A stretch of 64,000 nucleotides of DNA from Tillandsia leiboldiana (taxonomy: Eukaryota; Streptophyta; Magnoliopsida; Poales; Bromeliaceae): NCBI GenBank assembly GCA_029204045.2, contig CM055071.1, forward strand, positions 17,319,161 through 17,383,160. The letters run 5' to 3'. Position 1 is the stretch's first letter. Each line of letters begins with the position of its first letter. Both the position numbers and the translations under genes were made by a program. Positions 19,846 through 31,468 of this stretch are shown here, in pieces. The notes under the pieces are model-generated. The model had not been told where the DNA came from, searched no databases, and was given only the letters and a program-made list of their open reading frames with translations.

Positions 19846-20061
19846 CTAGGCCACTACATCTTCTCTTGTACAATTTGTTAAAAGATACATTCTCGTCTCG
19901 AAACAAGTATATGTAGAATCGGAACGTACCGCGATTAATTTTTTTCGACCGCCGATATATTTTGGACCATTCTCATCGATAACTAACTGTCCATCACAAT
20001 GAACACTTAGTGATATGCGACGATTAGTCATTTTAACTACAAAAAAAATTAAGCACTTCAA
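19846..20061 (-). pseudogene. Mutator-like (MuDR) transposase N-terminal fragment
   Basis: The short minus-strand frame, with internal start MTNRRISLSVHCDG, contains the phrase GPKYIGGRKKLIAV. This resembles the YxGGxxK(x)I/V block in the N-terminal domain of plant MuDR transposases. The frame is cut after about 70 residues at the junction with L6, so no catalytic domain remains. The identification is by resemblance only. Confidence 0.4.
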
Positions 20062-20082
20062 AATACTGTGAGAGAGGGATCT

Positions 20083-20300
20083 CTCACAGTGAGATTGCTC
20101 ACTGTGAGAGAACTCTCATAGTGAGAGATCCCTCACTGTGAGTCTCTCACAGTGAGGGATCTCTCACTGTGAGAGAAATCCCTCATAGTGAGCTCACTGT
20201 GAGAGTTCTCTCACAGTGAGTGAGTGAGTCTCACTATGAGAGATCCTTCTCTCACAGTGAGAGGGAGAGAGAGAGAGGGAGGGGAGAGGCTCACAGTGAG
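20083..20300. repeat. Dense array of the CTCAC(A/T)GTGAG palindrome
   Basis: The 11-bp palindrome CTCAC-A/T-GTGAG occurs nine times exactly and three times with one change (CTCATAGTGAG or CTCACTATGAG). Copies are separated by short GAGAGATCCC or GAACTCT spacers and followed by a GA microsatellite (20262-20290). The whole tract can fold back on itself in many registers. It lies immediately upstream (in sense) of the transposase fragment. Confidence 0.9.
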
Positions 20301-20450
20301 AGATCTAGAGAGCGAGAGAGACGACGACGGCGAAGGCGACGACAACCACAGGCTTCGGCGACGGCGACAGTGGGCTTCGTCGACGGTGACGGCGACAATG
20401 CGCTTCCTCTCAGCGACGGCGATAATGTTCTTCGGGTCCTGCTTCGACAT
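20211..20450 (-). other. Gene-like 79-aa frame, possibly a captured first exon
   Basis: The minus-strand frame starts MSKQDPKNIIAVAERKRIVA after a CT-rich, 5'UTR-like segment (20451-20610), which is typical of plant genes. After residue about 30 it becomes arginine/serine-rich and runs into the palindrome array, where it is unlikely to be coding. Next to a Mutator-like fragment, this fits a Pack-MULE carrying a host gene piece. I do not recognise the protein. Confidence 0.3.
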
Positions 20451-20620
20451 GGTGCGGTAGAGGGGGAGAGAAGGGAAGTCGTCAGATTTCCCCAGTGCGG
20501 GGGAGGGGAAGACCTCTGCTTCTGCACTGTGCGGGAGAGGGGGAGAGAGGGGAAGTCGAGATTGAAGAGAGGGAAAGTGAGGGCACTGTAGCCCGCGGGG
20601 GAGATTTTAGCAGAGAAGAA
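20301..20620. other. GC-rich CGACGG-repeat and GGGGAGAG-rich segment
   Basis: Simple-sequence-rich DNA (GACGACGACGG at about 20315-20345, GAGGGGGAGAG blocks at 20458-20550). Open frames exist on both strands but follow from composition. On the minus strand the CT-rich part could be a 5'UTR for the gene-like frame that starts at 20450. Confidence 0.5.
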
Positions 20621-20850
20621 GGTACTGAACGATTCAGCGCCTTTAGCGTTTATGTTAAAGGCGCTGAACGATTCAACGTCTTTAACATATATGCTAAAGG
20701 CGCTGAATCGTTCAGCGCCTTTAGTGTAATGTATAAGGCACTAAATTCAGCGCCTTATACATAGGCCTTGGGGACTTGGCCAATTTTTTGGCCAAGTCTT
20801 CAGTAACTACATTAAAGGCGCTAAATGATTCAGTGCCTTCAGATGAACTT
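20621..20850. repeat. GGCGCTGAA/TTCAGCGCC inverted-repeat cluster
   Basis: A perfect palindrome with 12-bp arms (AAAGGCGCTGAA and its complement, 3-nt centre TCG) lies at 20696-20722. Related half-sites occur at about 20625, 20657, 20735 and 20814. A separate palindrome GACTTGGCCAA/TTGGCCAAGTC lies around 20772-20798. It may be terminal or subterminal DNA of a DNA transposon. Confidence 0.8.
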
Positions 20851-21338
20851 TCCTTCGTGGCACCCTGCTAGCAAAAGCAGGGTTAGTTTTACAAATAATT
20901 TTTTTAGAGGGTCATTTTGCAATTTTTAAAAGTTTAGAGGGTTATTTCAAAAAAAAATTCCTTGCCAATTGGCAAACCGCCGCACAGCACAACCTACACC
21001 CGTGATTGTGATTCGAGTCCCAAATTACATTTCTTGGTGAGGGTGACAGTGAAATTTAGGATGGCTTGGATGCATCAAGAGCCACTCCCAATGAAATTTT
21101 TAAGAGAGCTCTTTATTGAAGTTTTGTGTGCTATTTTTTTTTTGTTCATAAAATGTTTTGTGCTTTTAGATGGTGTTTGTTTGGAGTTCTTTATTTATAA
21201 GTATTATGAAAAATAAAGTCCAACTATAGTACTGTTGAGATCAAAATTGTCATCATGTGGAAATAAGTCAGGCGACGACATGTGATGCAGACCATCGGCT
21301 AAGGACATCAGCCGATAGAAAAAATAGTCAATGAAAAG
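20851..21338. other. AT-rich spacer, no gene seen
   Basis: Holds a low-complexity stretch with GAGGGTCATTTTGCAA-like and GAGGGTTATTTCAAAA-like phrases (20907-20960), common in plant DNA-transposon termini. AT-rich DNA follows, with a 7-bp-arm hairpin ATCGGCT/AGCCGAT at about 21293-21317. No coding evidence. Confidence 0.5.
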
Positions 21339-22330
21339 TGTCACGCACCGCGAAAAGCGAGGTAATTTTTTTTTTTCAATCAGAGTTAAAAGCATATTTC
21401 AGGACATGAGAAAATCGCCACATGTATAAAAAATTTTCTATCCCCTTGAATAGAGCCTTCTCTATACATGCACGGCTAAGCACTTACAGCCATCATCAGA
21501 GTAGTCTATACTACGCATAAGTTCATTAACAGTTAAACTAGCCTTTTAAGCAGTTATTACATTAAACAGTTCCACAATGTTCTAAGTCATAAAATGCTAA
21601 AAAACATAGATAAACAGGTGTTTGTATGTCATCAGGGGAATAGCACTATCGTGATAGTCTCACCAACACGTCCGGACATCCCATCACCCGACCGACCTGA
21701 AAAATGGTCACTTAGGGGTGTGAGATACTGTAGTACTCGAGAAATTCGAGTTTGAAATACAAAGAAAATCCTAAGTTGTATATATACCAGTGTGCAAATA
21801 ACCCTATATATAGATGTATAGAAGGGAATAGTGTTGACTTAAGTGAATAGTAACTCTTTATAAACCTAAGATCCTCCGGCCAACGTCGGTCGATCGACCA
21901 ATTTGAATTCAAATCCGAATCCGGCAATCCAGATAGTCGATTTGAATGGTCTCAACATTCTGAGCACAATAGCGCAGTCAAAATTTATATTTGGCGAGTC
22001 TACGTCATCGAAAAGCGTGCCAAATAGTGGAAGTCACTGTATAAGATGGATTTTGAAATTTTCGAAGATCGAACTCAACGAACCAAAATCCCTACTCGAT
22101 AGGTTTCGTCGAGCCGGACGTCGTGGTGGTGTCCTCTTTTCCGTTTGACGGCACTGTTGTCTTGAAAAGCATGAAAAAAGTGAAAATTAGCGTATTTGCA
22201 CAAAAGTCCTAATGTTTTTATGCTCCGTTTTGCATGTCACTTAATGGTGAGGGACTTAGATGTGAAACAAAGTTCCTGTAAAGGACCCAACTAAAATATG
22301 TGGAGAGTAGAGGGATCAAACAGCATTCTG
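21339..22330 (-). mobile_element. Candidate fragment of an unrelated LTR (starts TGTCACGCACCG)
   Basis: The plus strand begins TGTCACGCACCG, similar in style to the inverted gypsy LTR termini. It has a TATA-like TTTATAAAC near 21855 and phrases about GGACTTAGATGTGAAACAAAG near 22250 typical of plant repeats. The other terminus and a target duplication were not found, so this is tentative. Confidence 0.3.
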
Positions 22331-22451
22331 TGCAAGATAAATATTTATGGCAAGTGGCGATTCGAGAATGCCCTAGCCTCGGATTCTTTTGAACCCAGCC
22401 GCCACCAAAAGTCCATTCTCCTTCCTCTACACCTTCTCCGACGATTACAAC
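22331..22451. other. Short segment of unknown origin next to L5
   Basis: About 120 bp before the L5 LTR that match none of the repeats in this window. The minus strand stays open through the segment, but no known protein is evident. It could be the insertion site of L5 in older DNA. Confidence 0.3.
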
Positions 22452-24375
22452 TGTGATGATCCGGATCTCCGCTGAAGGGTTACAGTGTGATCAGCGGCTT
22501 CAGGAGGTTTATTTTGTGTAATGGAGGTGTTTGTGCACGAATCGGACTCAAGAAATGGACCCCACGCAAAAAAATGAATCAAGTTTGCCTCTCGGATGCC
22601 TTCGTCGAAAAATGAAAGTGGTTTTGCGCAAAATGGAGGCCGGATTTGGATTCACCGTGAAAAAACGATGGAAAACAACTATTTGGAAATATTTTTCTGA
22701 GTCCGGACACTCAAAAATGGACAACCGAAAGTTTACGGTGTAATCGGGTGTACGGGGGGAGCTGTGGACCGGGGGGGCACGTGGCGGCACCGGATTGGTT
22801 GGCGCACGCGGCGCGATCCACGCATGGAGCGCGGGCAGGCGGGGGCAGGCGGGTTGGCGGCATGGCGCGCATGCGGGGGCGCCCCGCGATTGGCTAGCGC
22901 CACCCACTCCCCTGCGATGTTGGGCCACGCGGCGTGGCCTGGTTGGCCGCTCCCCGCTGCGGCACGTTCCGGGACACATGGCGCGCCCGGATCGATCCGG
23001 GCGCAGCCTTCCGTGTCCCCTGTTCGGGGCCTGGATGTTCCGGGCGTCCGAAAACGTACCCTGAACCCACTTTTTGGGTTTTTTCTTATAAATTGGTTGT
23101 TTCACCCCTCCATTTCGGGTTTTTGGAGCTTGCTCTTGGGGATTTCTTTAGTTGAGGGTCTTCTTCATCAAGTCCACCATATTTCTAAGGATCCTTGGTA
23201 TTTTTGGAGGCCGCAACACCGATGTTTTCCCCGACTCGACGCGCTTCGACGCTTCCTTGATTTTGGGCTTTTTCGTCGATGTTTCGTCCGCGGACTCCCC
23301 TGTGCTGATCCGAGGGAGTTTTTGGCTGATTTTTTGTGGCGACGTTTCCATGAGAGGTAGATTTTCGATTTCCGTATTTATCATTCCTCTCAATTTTGAG
23401 TTTTTATGGGGTATTTTGGAGCTTCTTTTGACCCTTTTTTCTGCGACATTTTTCTGGATAGCGAAGGAGTATTCTTGCATTTTCTCAGTCTACGGTTGGC
23501 GGAATTGAGAGTTTAAGGACTCAATTGACATCTACGCTTCGAGAGGAACGCAACCGTATTTTTCCTAGCTTTTTTTTTGAGGTCTCTACAAAGGTGAACA
23601 TTTTCGGTTTTGGGGACTGTTGCGCAGAACAGTACATGCAGGATTTTGGGCTTGTAATTTACTTTATGTTCGGCTTGTGATGCAGTTTTCGTAGAGATTT
23701 TGGAGTTTCCTGAGGGAAGTAAAAATTGGAATACATCATCACGATTGAGGTGAGCATTTTTCCTTTTGGTCCCAGCTGAAAATGATGATTGGATTGGCCT
23801 CCTCATTATCTTGACGCGCGCGCTGAATTTTGTATTGTTGTGGACAGCATTTCAGTGTTTTGGTTGCCGCCGCCGATCCAGAAGGAATTTTTGGATGATT
23901 TTCATTGCGTGGGAATCCTGAGAGGCTGAGGAATGTGCACGCCAAGTTTCGGCTCGATCAGACCCTGGATTGTTGCGTTTCAAGTGGGTTGGATTTTCCT
24001 CCAGATCGACGGATTGTTTTCTAATTCTATCTTGTAGTGGACATGCATGATAGATATGTTGATTGAGATGCATGCAAGGTAGAGTTAGTGACTTATTTAT
24101 TGATCGAGATATATGCATGATATAGTTGGGGATTTATTTATCGATATTTGACGGATGCATGATAAAATCAGTGATTGTTTGTTGGTTAAGATGATTACAT
24201 GCTAGAGTTAGCGTTTTGAGAATCGGTTATGTTGTATGTTTAATTGTGGAATCTTGACTAGCACCCCGTCATATGTTTGCATGTTTAACTAGACTAGTAG
24301 AAAACCTTCACTTGGGCTAGGTTCTTTTAAGCATTAGTCCTCCTACACATTGCATGTTTACTCCCCTGGACTTAG
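22452..24375 (+). mobile_element. L5: class A gypsy LTR, interrupted by E1
   Basis: Starts TGTGATGATCCGG like the other class A LTRs. It has a U3 with a perfect ERSE-I (CGTGG-N9-ATTGG, 22780-22798), a TATA-like box at 23097-23104, a donor-like site at 23356 and the shared AGTGGGTTGG box at 23982-23992. It stops at 24375, where E1 begins. The missing U5 part was not found after E1, so it was lost in the rearrangement at 41248. Flank at the left is ACAAC. Confidence 0.8.
22780..22798 (+). promoter_or_regulatory. ERSE-I motif in L5 U3
   Basis: CGTGG at 22780 and ATTGG at 22794 are separated by exactly nine bases: the sense-strand form of CCAAT-N9-CCACG. About 300 nt upstream of the TATA-like box. 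Confidence 0.7.
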
Positions 24376-24798
24376 TGTGATGACCCGGATCTCCACAGAG
24401 CTTTTGCAGTATATCTGGCAACTTCTGGAGGCCTTTGCTATGTGTTAGAGGTGTTTGTGCACGAATCGGACCCAAGAATTGGGCTCAGTGTGAAAAATGA
24501 GAGCAAGTTTGCCTAACCGGATGCCTTCGACAAATTTTAGAAGTGGAATTGGGCAAAACGGACATCGGATTTGGACTCAGCGCACCAAAATGATGGAAAT
24601 GGACTATTTACTTGTATTTTTTGGAGCCCGGATGCCCAATCACGGATTTCTAGGCAAGGGTTACTGTTCCGGCGGCTGGGGCAGCGCCGGCGGTGACGGG
24701 TAGGCGGCGGAGCACGGCAGCGCGGCGGCGAGCAGCGGCTGCGGGCAGAGGCGCGGGCCGCTCGGTCCACGAGCTTGGCGTGCACCGGGGGTTGGACG

Positions 24799-25176
24799 CG
24801 TGGCGGCTTTCGATTGCCGGTTCGCGAGGCGCGGTCTACGGGAGAGCGCGGGGGGCCATGGACCAGGGCGGGGCCACGTGGCGGCCGCTGGTTGGCCGGT
24901 CCACGTGTGCTCGGTCCACGCGAGGAGCGGAGCTGGAGCGGTGCAGCAAGGGTGGTGTGCCACGTGGCGTCGTCCTATTGGCGCGGTGTGGGACGTGGCA
25001 GCTTTGGATTGGCTGGCGCACCAGGCGTGGTCCACGGAGCAGGGTGGCAGGTGCCTCGGGACGCGTGCGCGGAGTGGGCGCGGCAACGCGACATGCGCAC
25101 ACGTGGGCACGGTGATCAAGGTGCTGACGCGGGCGGAGCAGCGCGGGGGCGCAGCCACGTGTCGCGAGCTGGTTGG
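24799..25176 (+). promoter_or_regulatory. ERSE-I array in E1 U3
   Basis: Perfect CGTGG-N9-ATTGG at 24963-24981 and 24994-25012. One- or two-mismatch copies with the same nine-base spacing start at 24799 (ATTGC), 24877 (GTTGG) and 25158 (CGTGT/GTTGG). The array lies 210-590 nt upstream of the TATA box at 25386. Confidence 0.78.
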
Positions 25177-25385
25177 TCGTGTTCGCTGTTTGCTGTGCGG
25201 GGACACGTGGCGCAACAGGGTGGATTCGGGTGCTGATGGTTCGGGGTACATTTTGGGCTACTGTGCGGCACTGTTTGCGCCCGAAACTGTTTCGGGCACC
25301 CGAAACTGTTTCGGGCACCCGAAACTGTTTCGGGCGCCCGAAACTGGGGACCCAGATGGAATTAATCAAATTGTTGGATTTTGGC

Positions 25386-25393
25386 TATAAATA
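25386..25393 (+). promoter_or_regulatory. TATA box of E1 5' LTR
   Basis: TATAAATA, about 1010 nt into the LTR. It implies a very long R/U5 of roughly 2.9 kb. Confidence 0.8.
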
Positions 25394-28344
25394 GCAACCT
25401 TCCGCAACTCCTTTGGCCCTTTTCCCGAGCTTCTCTTCCTTTGGGGTCTTTAGCAAAGTTGTTCTACCTTGTGTTCTTCATCTTGTGGTGGATTCCCGGA
25501 TTTTTTGGAGGCCGCAACATCGGCATTTTCTGCGACGCGGCGCACTTCGACGCTCCTTCGATTTTGGCTTCTACTATCGCATTTCAGTGCGTGAGACCCC
25601 CTAAGCTACCCCGATGGATGTTTGGGCTGATTTTTGTGGCAACGCGTTCAAGAGAGGTACACCTTCGATTTCCGTGTTGATCACTTTGCCTCATTTTGGG
25701 ATTTTGGCATAGTTCCCGAGGTATCTTTTGACCCCTTATACCACTGCGAGGTCTTGGACAGTGGTGGAGTATTGTTGGGATTTCTCGGCCTACGGGCATC
25801 GGAACGAGACGTATGAGGACTCGATCGACATCTACGCTTCGAGAGGAACGAACCTATATTTTTATCGGAATATTTGGAGGTCTTTTCAAAGGTGATATTT
25901 AAGCTTCTTTGGGAATTATTTCTGCAGAGATGCGAGTTGTGGATTGATTGGCGTACCGCGATGTTCTATTTGTATCTTGGCCTACAGGTGTCGGAATGAG
26001 GAGTATAAATACTCGATTTGGATCTACTCGTCGCGAGGATCGCAATCACGATTTTTTTGGATTTTTCAAAGGACTGCACGTAGGTGTAAATCCCCTTTCT
26101 CTTTGCTGGACTGTAAAAACAGCAAGCGTTGTTTTGTGTGTGTGGGGTATTGATTAGTGTGTTGTGGATGTGATGTTGGTTTGAGCAGAGGCTTGTGCGA
26201 CCGAGCACCGAGGGTGCGGTTCCTGCAGATTTTGTTAGCAAGTGGCTACGCACTTCACCGACTTCGGCTTTGCCTCCGAAAAGCTATTTAGGTGGGTTGC
26301 TTCGTCTCCAGAACCGGTGGATGGTTCTCTAATTCTATTTGTTAGAATGCATGCATGTTTAGTGTTCCAATATGTCGTTGAGAGGTGAGCGTGGTAAATG
26401 GTTTTTGTTTGAGGAATTGTAAGATATGATATTCATGTTATACCTGATGAAACTTGCAAGATTTAGATAACAATGATTATGATCAATGAAAGCTCACCTA
26501 AGGGAAGCATTACACTATGTGATTGATAGCATGCACAATTTAATGTACAACCTATAAGATTGAGATGTAAGCATAAAAATTATATAGTTCATGTGGATTG
26601 AGGCTTACATGATTTATTGTACATGTTGGGTACCTTCGAGATATTATATTTATTTAATGGTTGTATTCACCTATGCTAGTTGAGAGCATGTTTAGGGAGA
26701 TGAGGCTTATTTTGATTGATTTTGGTGATCATATCTGCTAATGTTCCCTACTTATGATTCAGTTTATTTAAATGCTATTATGGGAACTTGACCTAGCACC
26801 CCGTCATATGATGCATGTTTAACCAGACTAGTAGAAAACCTTCACTTGGGCTAGGTTCTTTTATGCTTTAGACATCCCACACTTTGCATCTTTTCCTGGA
26901 CATAAATTTTCCTCGCCCGGGTAGTGGGCCGAGTGGTCAGGTTACTATGGGACATTGTTGCACTCTTGTCTGGGTGCTGAGTGGAGTCTGGTAGCTGAGG
27001 TTAGACCTGTGCTAGTGTTGTTGGGAGCCGTTTGGGTAGACGGTGGTCCCGGGCCGTCGAGTATCTTCCGGTCAGTGTTGTTGGGAACCGTTCGGGTTGA
27101 CGGTGGTCCCGAGTCGTTGAGTGTCGTCCGACCAGTTTTGTTAGCCCTGAGTTGTGGGTCGATCCCGGCTGTGGAGTATCTCCAGCCTGTGTGTTTAGCG
27201 CCACGAGTTGGTTGAGTTCGTTAGTGTCTCGAGATTCGTGAGAGCTGGTTAGCTGAGTCATCGAGAGTACTCCGACCGTCGTGCAAGATGTTTGAGGATC
27301 CTGAGTCCTTCCGTTCTGAGAGTGAGCGTGGATTTTGACTATAGCCTGCATGAGCCACTTTGAGCTCGACAGAGATGCGCGGATGCCTTTTTCCTCGGTG
27401 GGGTTGCGCCCCTCGAGTGCCCCGCCCGGAGTGGGCCTGTTACTTTCGTATCGCGACTTGTCGATGCTATCCTTCTGGCTGGGCCAGTTTTGGCAGTCAC
27501 GGACGCCCTACGTAAGTCCCGTCCTCTTGTGGATGTGTGGCAGTAGGTGGGTGCAGGCTTGACTGGATCCTATGAGGCAGTCAGTTCGATTGGGTCGATT
27601 GAGCACCTTGGGTGCGAGTAGTTGCATATCTTTTCATCTGTATCACCCATTGAGCATTTAGATAGAGGCATGGTAGCTGTAGAGTATCTCCAGCTTTTCT
27701 TGTTCAGTTTTTACTGCATTGTTATCTTATGCCTCTAGTAGACTTAGTGGGCAGACCGTCTGGCTTGGTGGTGGTACTCACTGAGAACTACGTGTTGATG
27801 TAGTTCTCACACCCGTTGGGGGTTCTCCCCCTCCTTTCTCTTTCCTCTCCTTTGTTTTGCATAGTCATCTGTGGGAGATGTTGATTCTGCTGTTGCTGTT
27901 CGAGGCGAGGGAGTCGCGAGCTAGATCCCTACCTGTCTTTAGAGAGTAGTTGTACCCCCACATTGGAGATTTATAGTACAGTCGGTAGATTAGTTTTATT
28001 TCTACTTTTGAGAGATTATTGTAGTGAGGATATGACTTGTACTGAGAGCCTGCTCACTGATGTATTATTTCTGGTTACCCTCCCTGTTGAGTTCTGGGTT
28101 ATTGTATCTGAGAATTTTGTATTTGATTTGATTTTTTGGGAGATGGATATTATATCTTTATTTCTAGTTGTACAGTGTTTGATAGAGTTTTGCAGCTTTT
28201 ATTTTACAGCTCTGATATCTGTTTAGCTATAGTAGATCTTTCTTTGCAAGTTGGACGCTTCGCCTATGCGGGGTTTTCGTATAGGTGGCGGATCTGTTGG
28301 CGAGCCCGGGTCGCAGTTCGACCCCGGGGCGTGACTGATTAGAG

Positions 28345-28356
28345 TGGTATCAGAGC
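28345..28356 (+). other. Primer-binding site of E1
   Basis: TGGTATCAGAGC, eight bases after the LTR end. Confidence 0.92.
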
Positions 28357-28515
28357 CTAGGATTTAGGTCATTGTGGACTTTAGAAACCCTAGGCTTGTG
28401 GTTGGACCCTAGGATGACTTCGTGAGAGTCGTGATTTTTAGCGAGAGTCCTGATTGAGTTTTATACCTCTCCTAAGGGATGGGATGAGTGATCGGCATGT
28501 TTATTCTTCTTGGTG

Positions 28516-28541
28516 ATTATGTTAGCTGCAGACAACATAAT
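28516..28541 (+). other. DIS-like leader hairpin of E1
   Basis: ATTATGTT pairs with AACATAAT; the loop region contains GCTGCAGA with the CTGCAG palindrome. There is one closing mismatch (A/C). It lies 159 nt after the PBS. Confidence 0.7.
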
Positions 28542-29166
28542 GCTGTGGAATGGGTGACATGCTCTAGACTTTCGCTAGATTGGGTTGAGTGTTGTTGTGT
28601 GCTATTGTAGTTTTTGTCGTGGTGAGCGGTGTCTCCCCGACGCTGGGTTTCGACCCGTGTGCACCCTGTCGTAGCTGTGGAGCTCGAGCGGTTAGTTTTG
28701 GGCCGGATACCCGGATTAAGGTCGGAGAGCTCTGGACCCAGATGACAGGATTGTCTGAGTTATCAGTGGCGGAGTGGGCTGTTGGTTTGGGTGACACAGT
28801 TGTCGGAGCAGCGGGCAGCCCGACAGTGCTTTCGTCCTGAGACCACCCGGTTGCAGTATCCTCAGTGGCACCGATTTTAGTGGCGCCGATGGAGCGAGTA
28901 GCCCCCTTCGTGCCGACGATTAGTGCCGAGGCACCGAGGCAGAGTGGATAGCTGACAGCTGATGAGCTGTGGGACATCATCGATCAGTTGAGCCGGTTCG
29001 GCAGATGAACCACCCCGATTCATAGGTTTGAGTTTGGAGCCCTTGGAGACAGAATCGTGGTCGGTGGTGATGGAGAGACTACTTGAGAGCCTTATTGTGT
29101 TAAAGAGTTTACGCAGTTGTTGAACTGCGTGCTCCATGTTTAGAGGGATGAGGCGCATAGGATATG

Positions 29167-31468
29167 TGTCACGCCCCGGGGTCGAAACTGCGACCCGGGC
29201 TCGCTAACAGATCCGCCATCTGTACGGAAACTGCCGTACAGACGAAGCGTCTAGCCTGCAAAAGACAAAACTACAGCTACACAGATATCAGAGCGGATAA
29301 AAAGCTGTACTATAAAATTTTTCTCAACTACAAGTTGCTACAACTCATAGCCTATCTCCCAAAATCAGGCGATACAAATAGAAGTCCTCCTATACAACAT
29401 CTACGAATCCAAATGGGAGATAGCTAACAAGACACATAACCCACTCCCACAATCCGGGATGGTACATCTACCTCTCTCTAAAGTAACAATGCTGGTAGGG
29501 AACTATCACGCGACTCCCTGTCCTCGGTCCGTCCAATCAAGCTCAGCAGGAACGGAAGAAAGCCTCAGCAACCTGTCACCGACAGAGGGTGTGAGAACTA
29601 CATCCTACAGTAGTTCTCAGTGGGTACCGTCTCCAAGAACCACGGTCTGCCCACTAAGTCTACCAGAGGCATAAGATAGAGAAAAGACTGATAATAAGAT
29701 AAGTAAGCTGGAAAGGAAATCTACAGCTATCATGCCTCTATCTACTATGCTCAATAAGAAGAGACTATGGATGATGGAATGCAGTCACTCACTGCTGACA
29801 ACATGTCACAAGTACTAAGCCCAAGACGCTCTACTATGACACATGCTACGCCATCACTCTCTCAGTACATCACAAATCTCAGCGACTGCCCACCCGGGTC
29901 CAGTCGAATCAAGCCTGCGCCCCCTGGTGTATCAACCAGGGTGTCCAAACGGACAAACTCAATATCTCACACAGTGACCCCATGGTAGCACGGCCAGGGG
30001 TATCAAGCGACCTCTAGTACATGAACTAGGCGCATCATCGAAGCCTCGTCAGGCTCGGTATCATCATCGCAGCCTCATCAGGCTCGGAATCATCAACGCA
30101 CCCGGGGCGTGGTTCGAGGGGTGCGACCCCACCGAACTCAAGTATCTCATCAGTATCACTGTCTCACAAGTGGCTCCTGCAGGCTGTGGTCCTCGATCAA
30201 ACAGATCGGTATCTCGGTGCTCAAAGCACAAACTCGGTCGGAGAACCCTCCACGACTCAATCGCACAACACAGACCCACTCAACGAAGGTACAACACAGC
30301 TGGGACCGCCGTCTCTCCCACGGCTCCCACAACACAACTCCACTGAACTCAACACTCAACCCACGGCCGGAGCTACTCCACGGCCAAATCTACGAAGGGT
30401 CCGAAACCCAGGGAGACTAACATCTACGTCCCCAAGAGAGAAAGCAGCCCTTAGAACCCAGATCACTCGAATCCGCTCGGTGGATAAGTTTATAAGAAAC
30501 CATGTCATTTATTTCAGAAAACCATTCGATCTGAGAAAAATCCATCTTTTAGTGATTTTTAGTCTCTTTTAGGAAAACCCTTTGAAATCAAGTTTTATGC
30601 CCAAGCCTCGAAGAGCTGATGCCTTCGTCCCAACGGACGAGAACAGACTCAGACAACCCTGCGAGGCTTGGGAGAAAACATTGGCTGACTAAAATCATGT
30701 ATTTATCCAAAAAGGTTCTGGGTTCAAGGTCCTGCTAACACACGTGCACCACGATCCCAACCTGGTGGTGACGAGAAGAACAGTGGAAAGGAAAACCCCC
30801 GGGACCACCGTTTATCTGAAACAGCTCCCCAAAAAGCTAACACTGGCCTAACCCAGCCACCAGACCCCACTCGGCCCCCCGGGCCCGAGTGCAACACCCG
30901 TCCCACAACACTCTGACCACTCGGCCCACTACCCGGGCGAGGAAACTCTAAGTCCCGAAGGATAAGCAAAATGTGGGATGTCTAAAGCATAAAGGAACCT
31001 AGCCCAAATCAAGGTTCACAATGGGTCTGGTCAAACTCATGCACATATGACGGGGGTGCTAGCTAAGTTCCAAGAAAACACTTAAACTAGCATGCAAACC
31101 TAAAACATTAGAATTAGAAGGAAGTCCGTAGACTTGGAGAGAAAACCAACCCACCTCAGAAAGCCACCAATTGCTCGTCGACACTTGCAATTGGCACAAC
31201 GGCTTACCTGGCCTCCAAGGGGTCCGCACGCAACCCGAAGCCCGATGCCAGAAACCGCACGCAAAACGGAGCACGCGGCGACCAACCACACGACCGCGCG
31301 CTCCGCGGAAGCAAAAACCGCACCGCAAGCTGTCAGAAGCGAAGAAATCGCAAAATCAATCAAAAAGGTCAAAACCGAGCATCCGACGGCGAAAAACAGC
31401 TTCCGTCGGCGAAAACAGCCTCCGTCAGCGAAAAAGTCAGCGCCCGACGGCGAAAAAACAGCCCCGTC
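29167..31468 (-). mobile_element. E2 3' LTR, U5-side part (rest in gap)
   Basis: Repeats 33710-36011 nearly base for base, starting TGTCACGCCCCGGGG. It contains the U5 hairpins and the GCAGCCTCATCAGGCTCGG short repeat (30020-30095). It stops at the N run, in the middle of the GACGGCGAAAA repeat zone. Confidence 0.9.

Larger units (their letters stand above)
24376..28336 (+). mobile_element. E1 5' LTR, class A Ty3/gypsy, 3961 bp
   Basis: Begins TGTGATGACCCGG and ends GGGGCGTGACT (terminal A changed to T), followed by GATTAGAG and the PBS. In order it has a U3 with ERSE-I modules (24799-25176), TATA (25386-25393), a donor-like site (25657), two copies of a segment with TCGGCCTACRGG (about 25790 and 25980), the shared AGGTGGGTTG box (26290-26300), and a U5 homologous to that of E2/S3 from there on. 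U5 contains GGTCCCGAGTCG-type repeats and the terminal hairpin at 28263-28285. It is inserted into L5. Confidence 0.92.
28337..29166 (+). mobile_element. E1 leader and decayed gag region
   Basis: Holds the PBS (28345-28356), the DIS-like hairpin (28516-28541) and a CTTTCGCTAGATTGGGT phrase shared by all leaders, then sequence without a credible gag frame. It ends at the ATATG target duplication (29162-29166) of E2. E1 internal sequence resumes at 38464. Confidence 0.8.

Noticed and set aside
22331..22451. Possible host exon next to L5
   Set aside because: Only a short open stretch without splice sites or a recognisable protein; the flanking DNA reads like repeat sequence.
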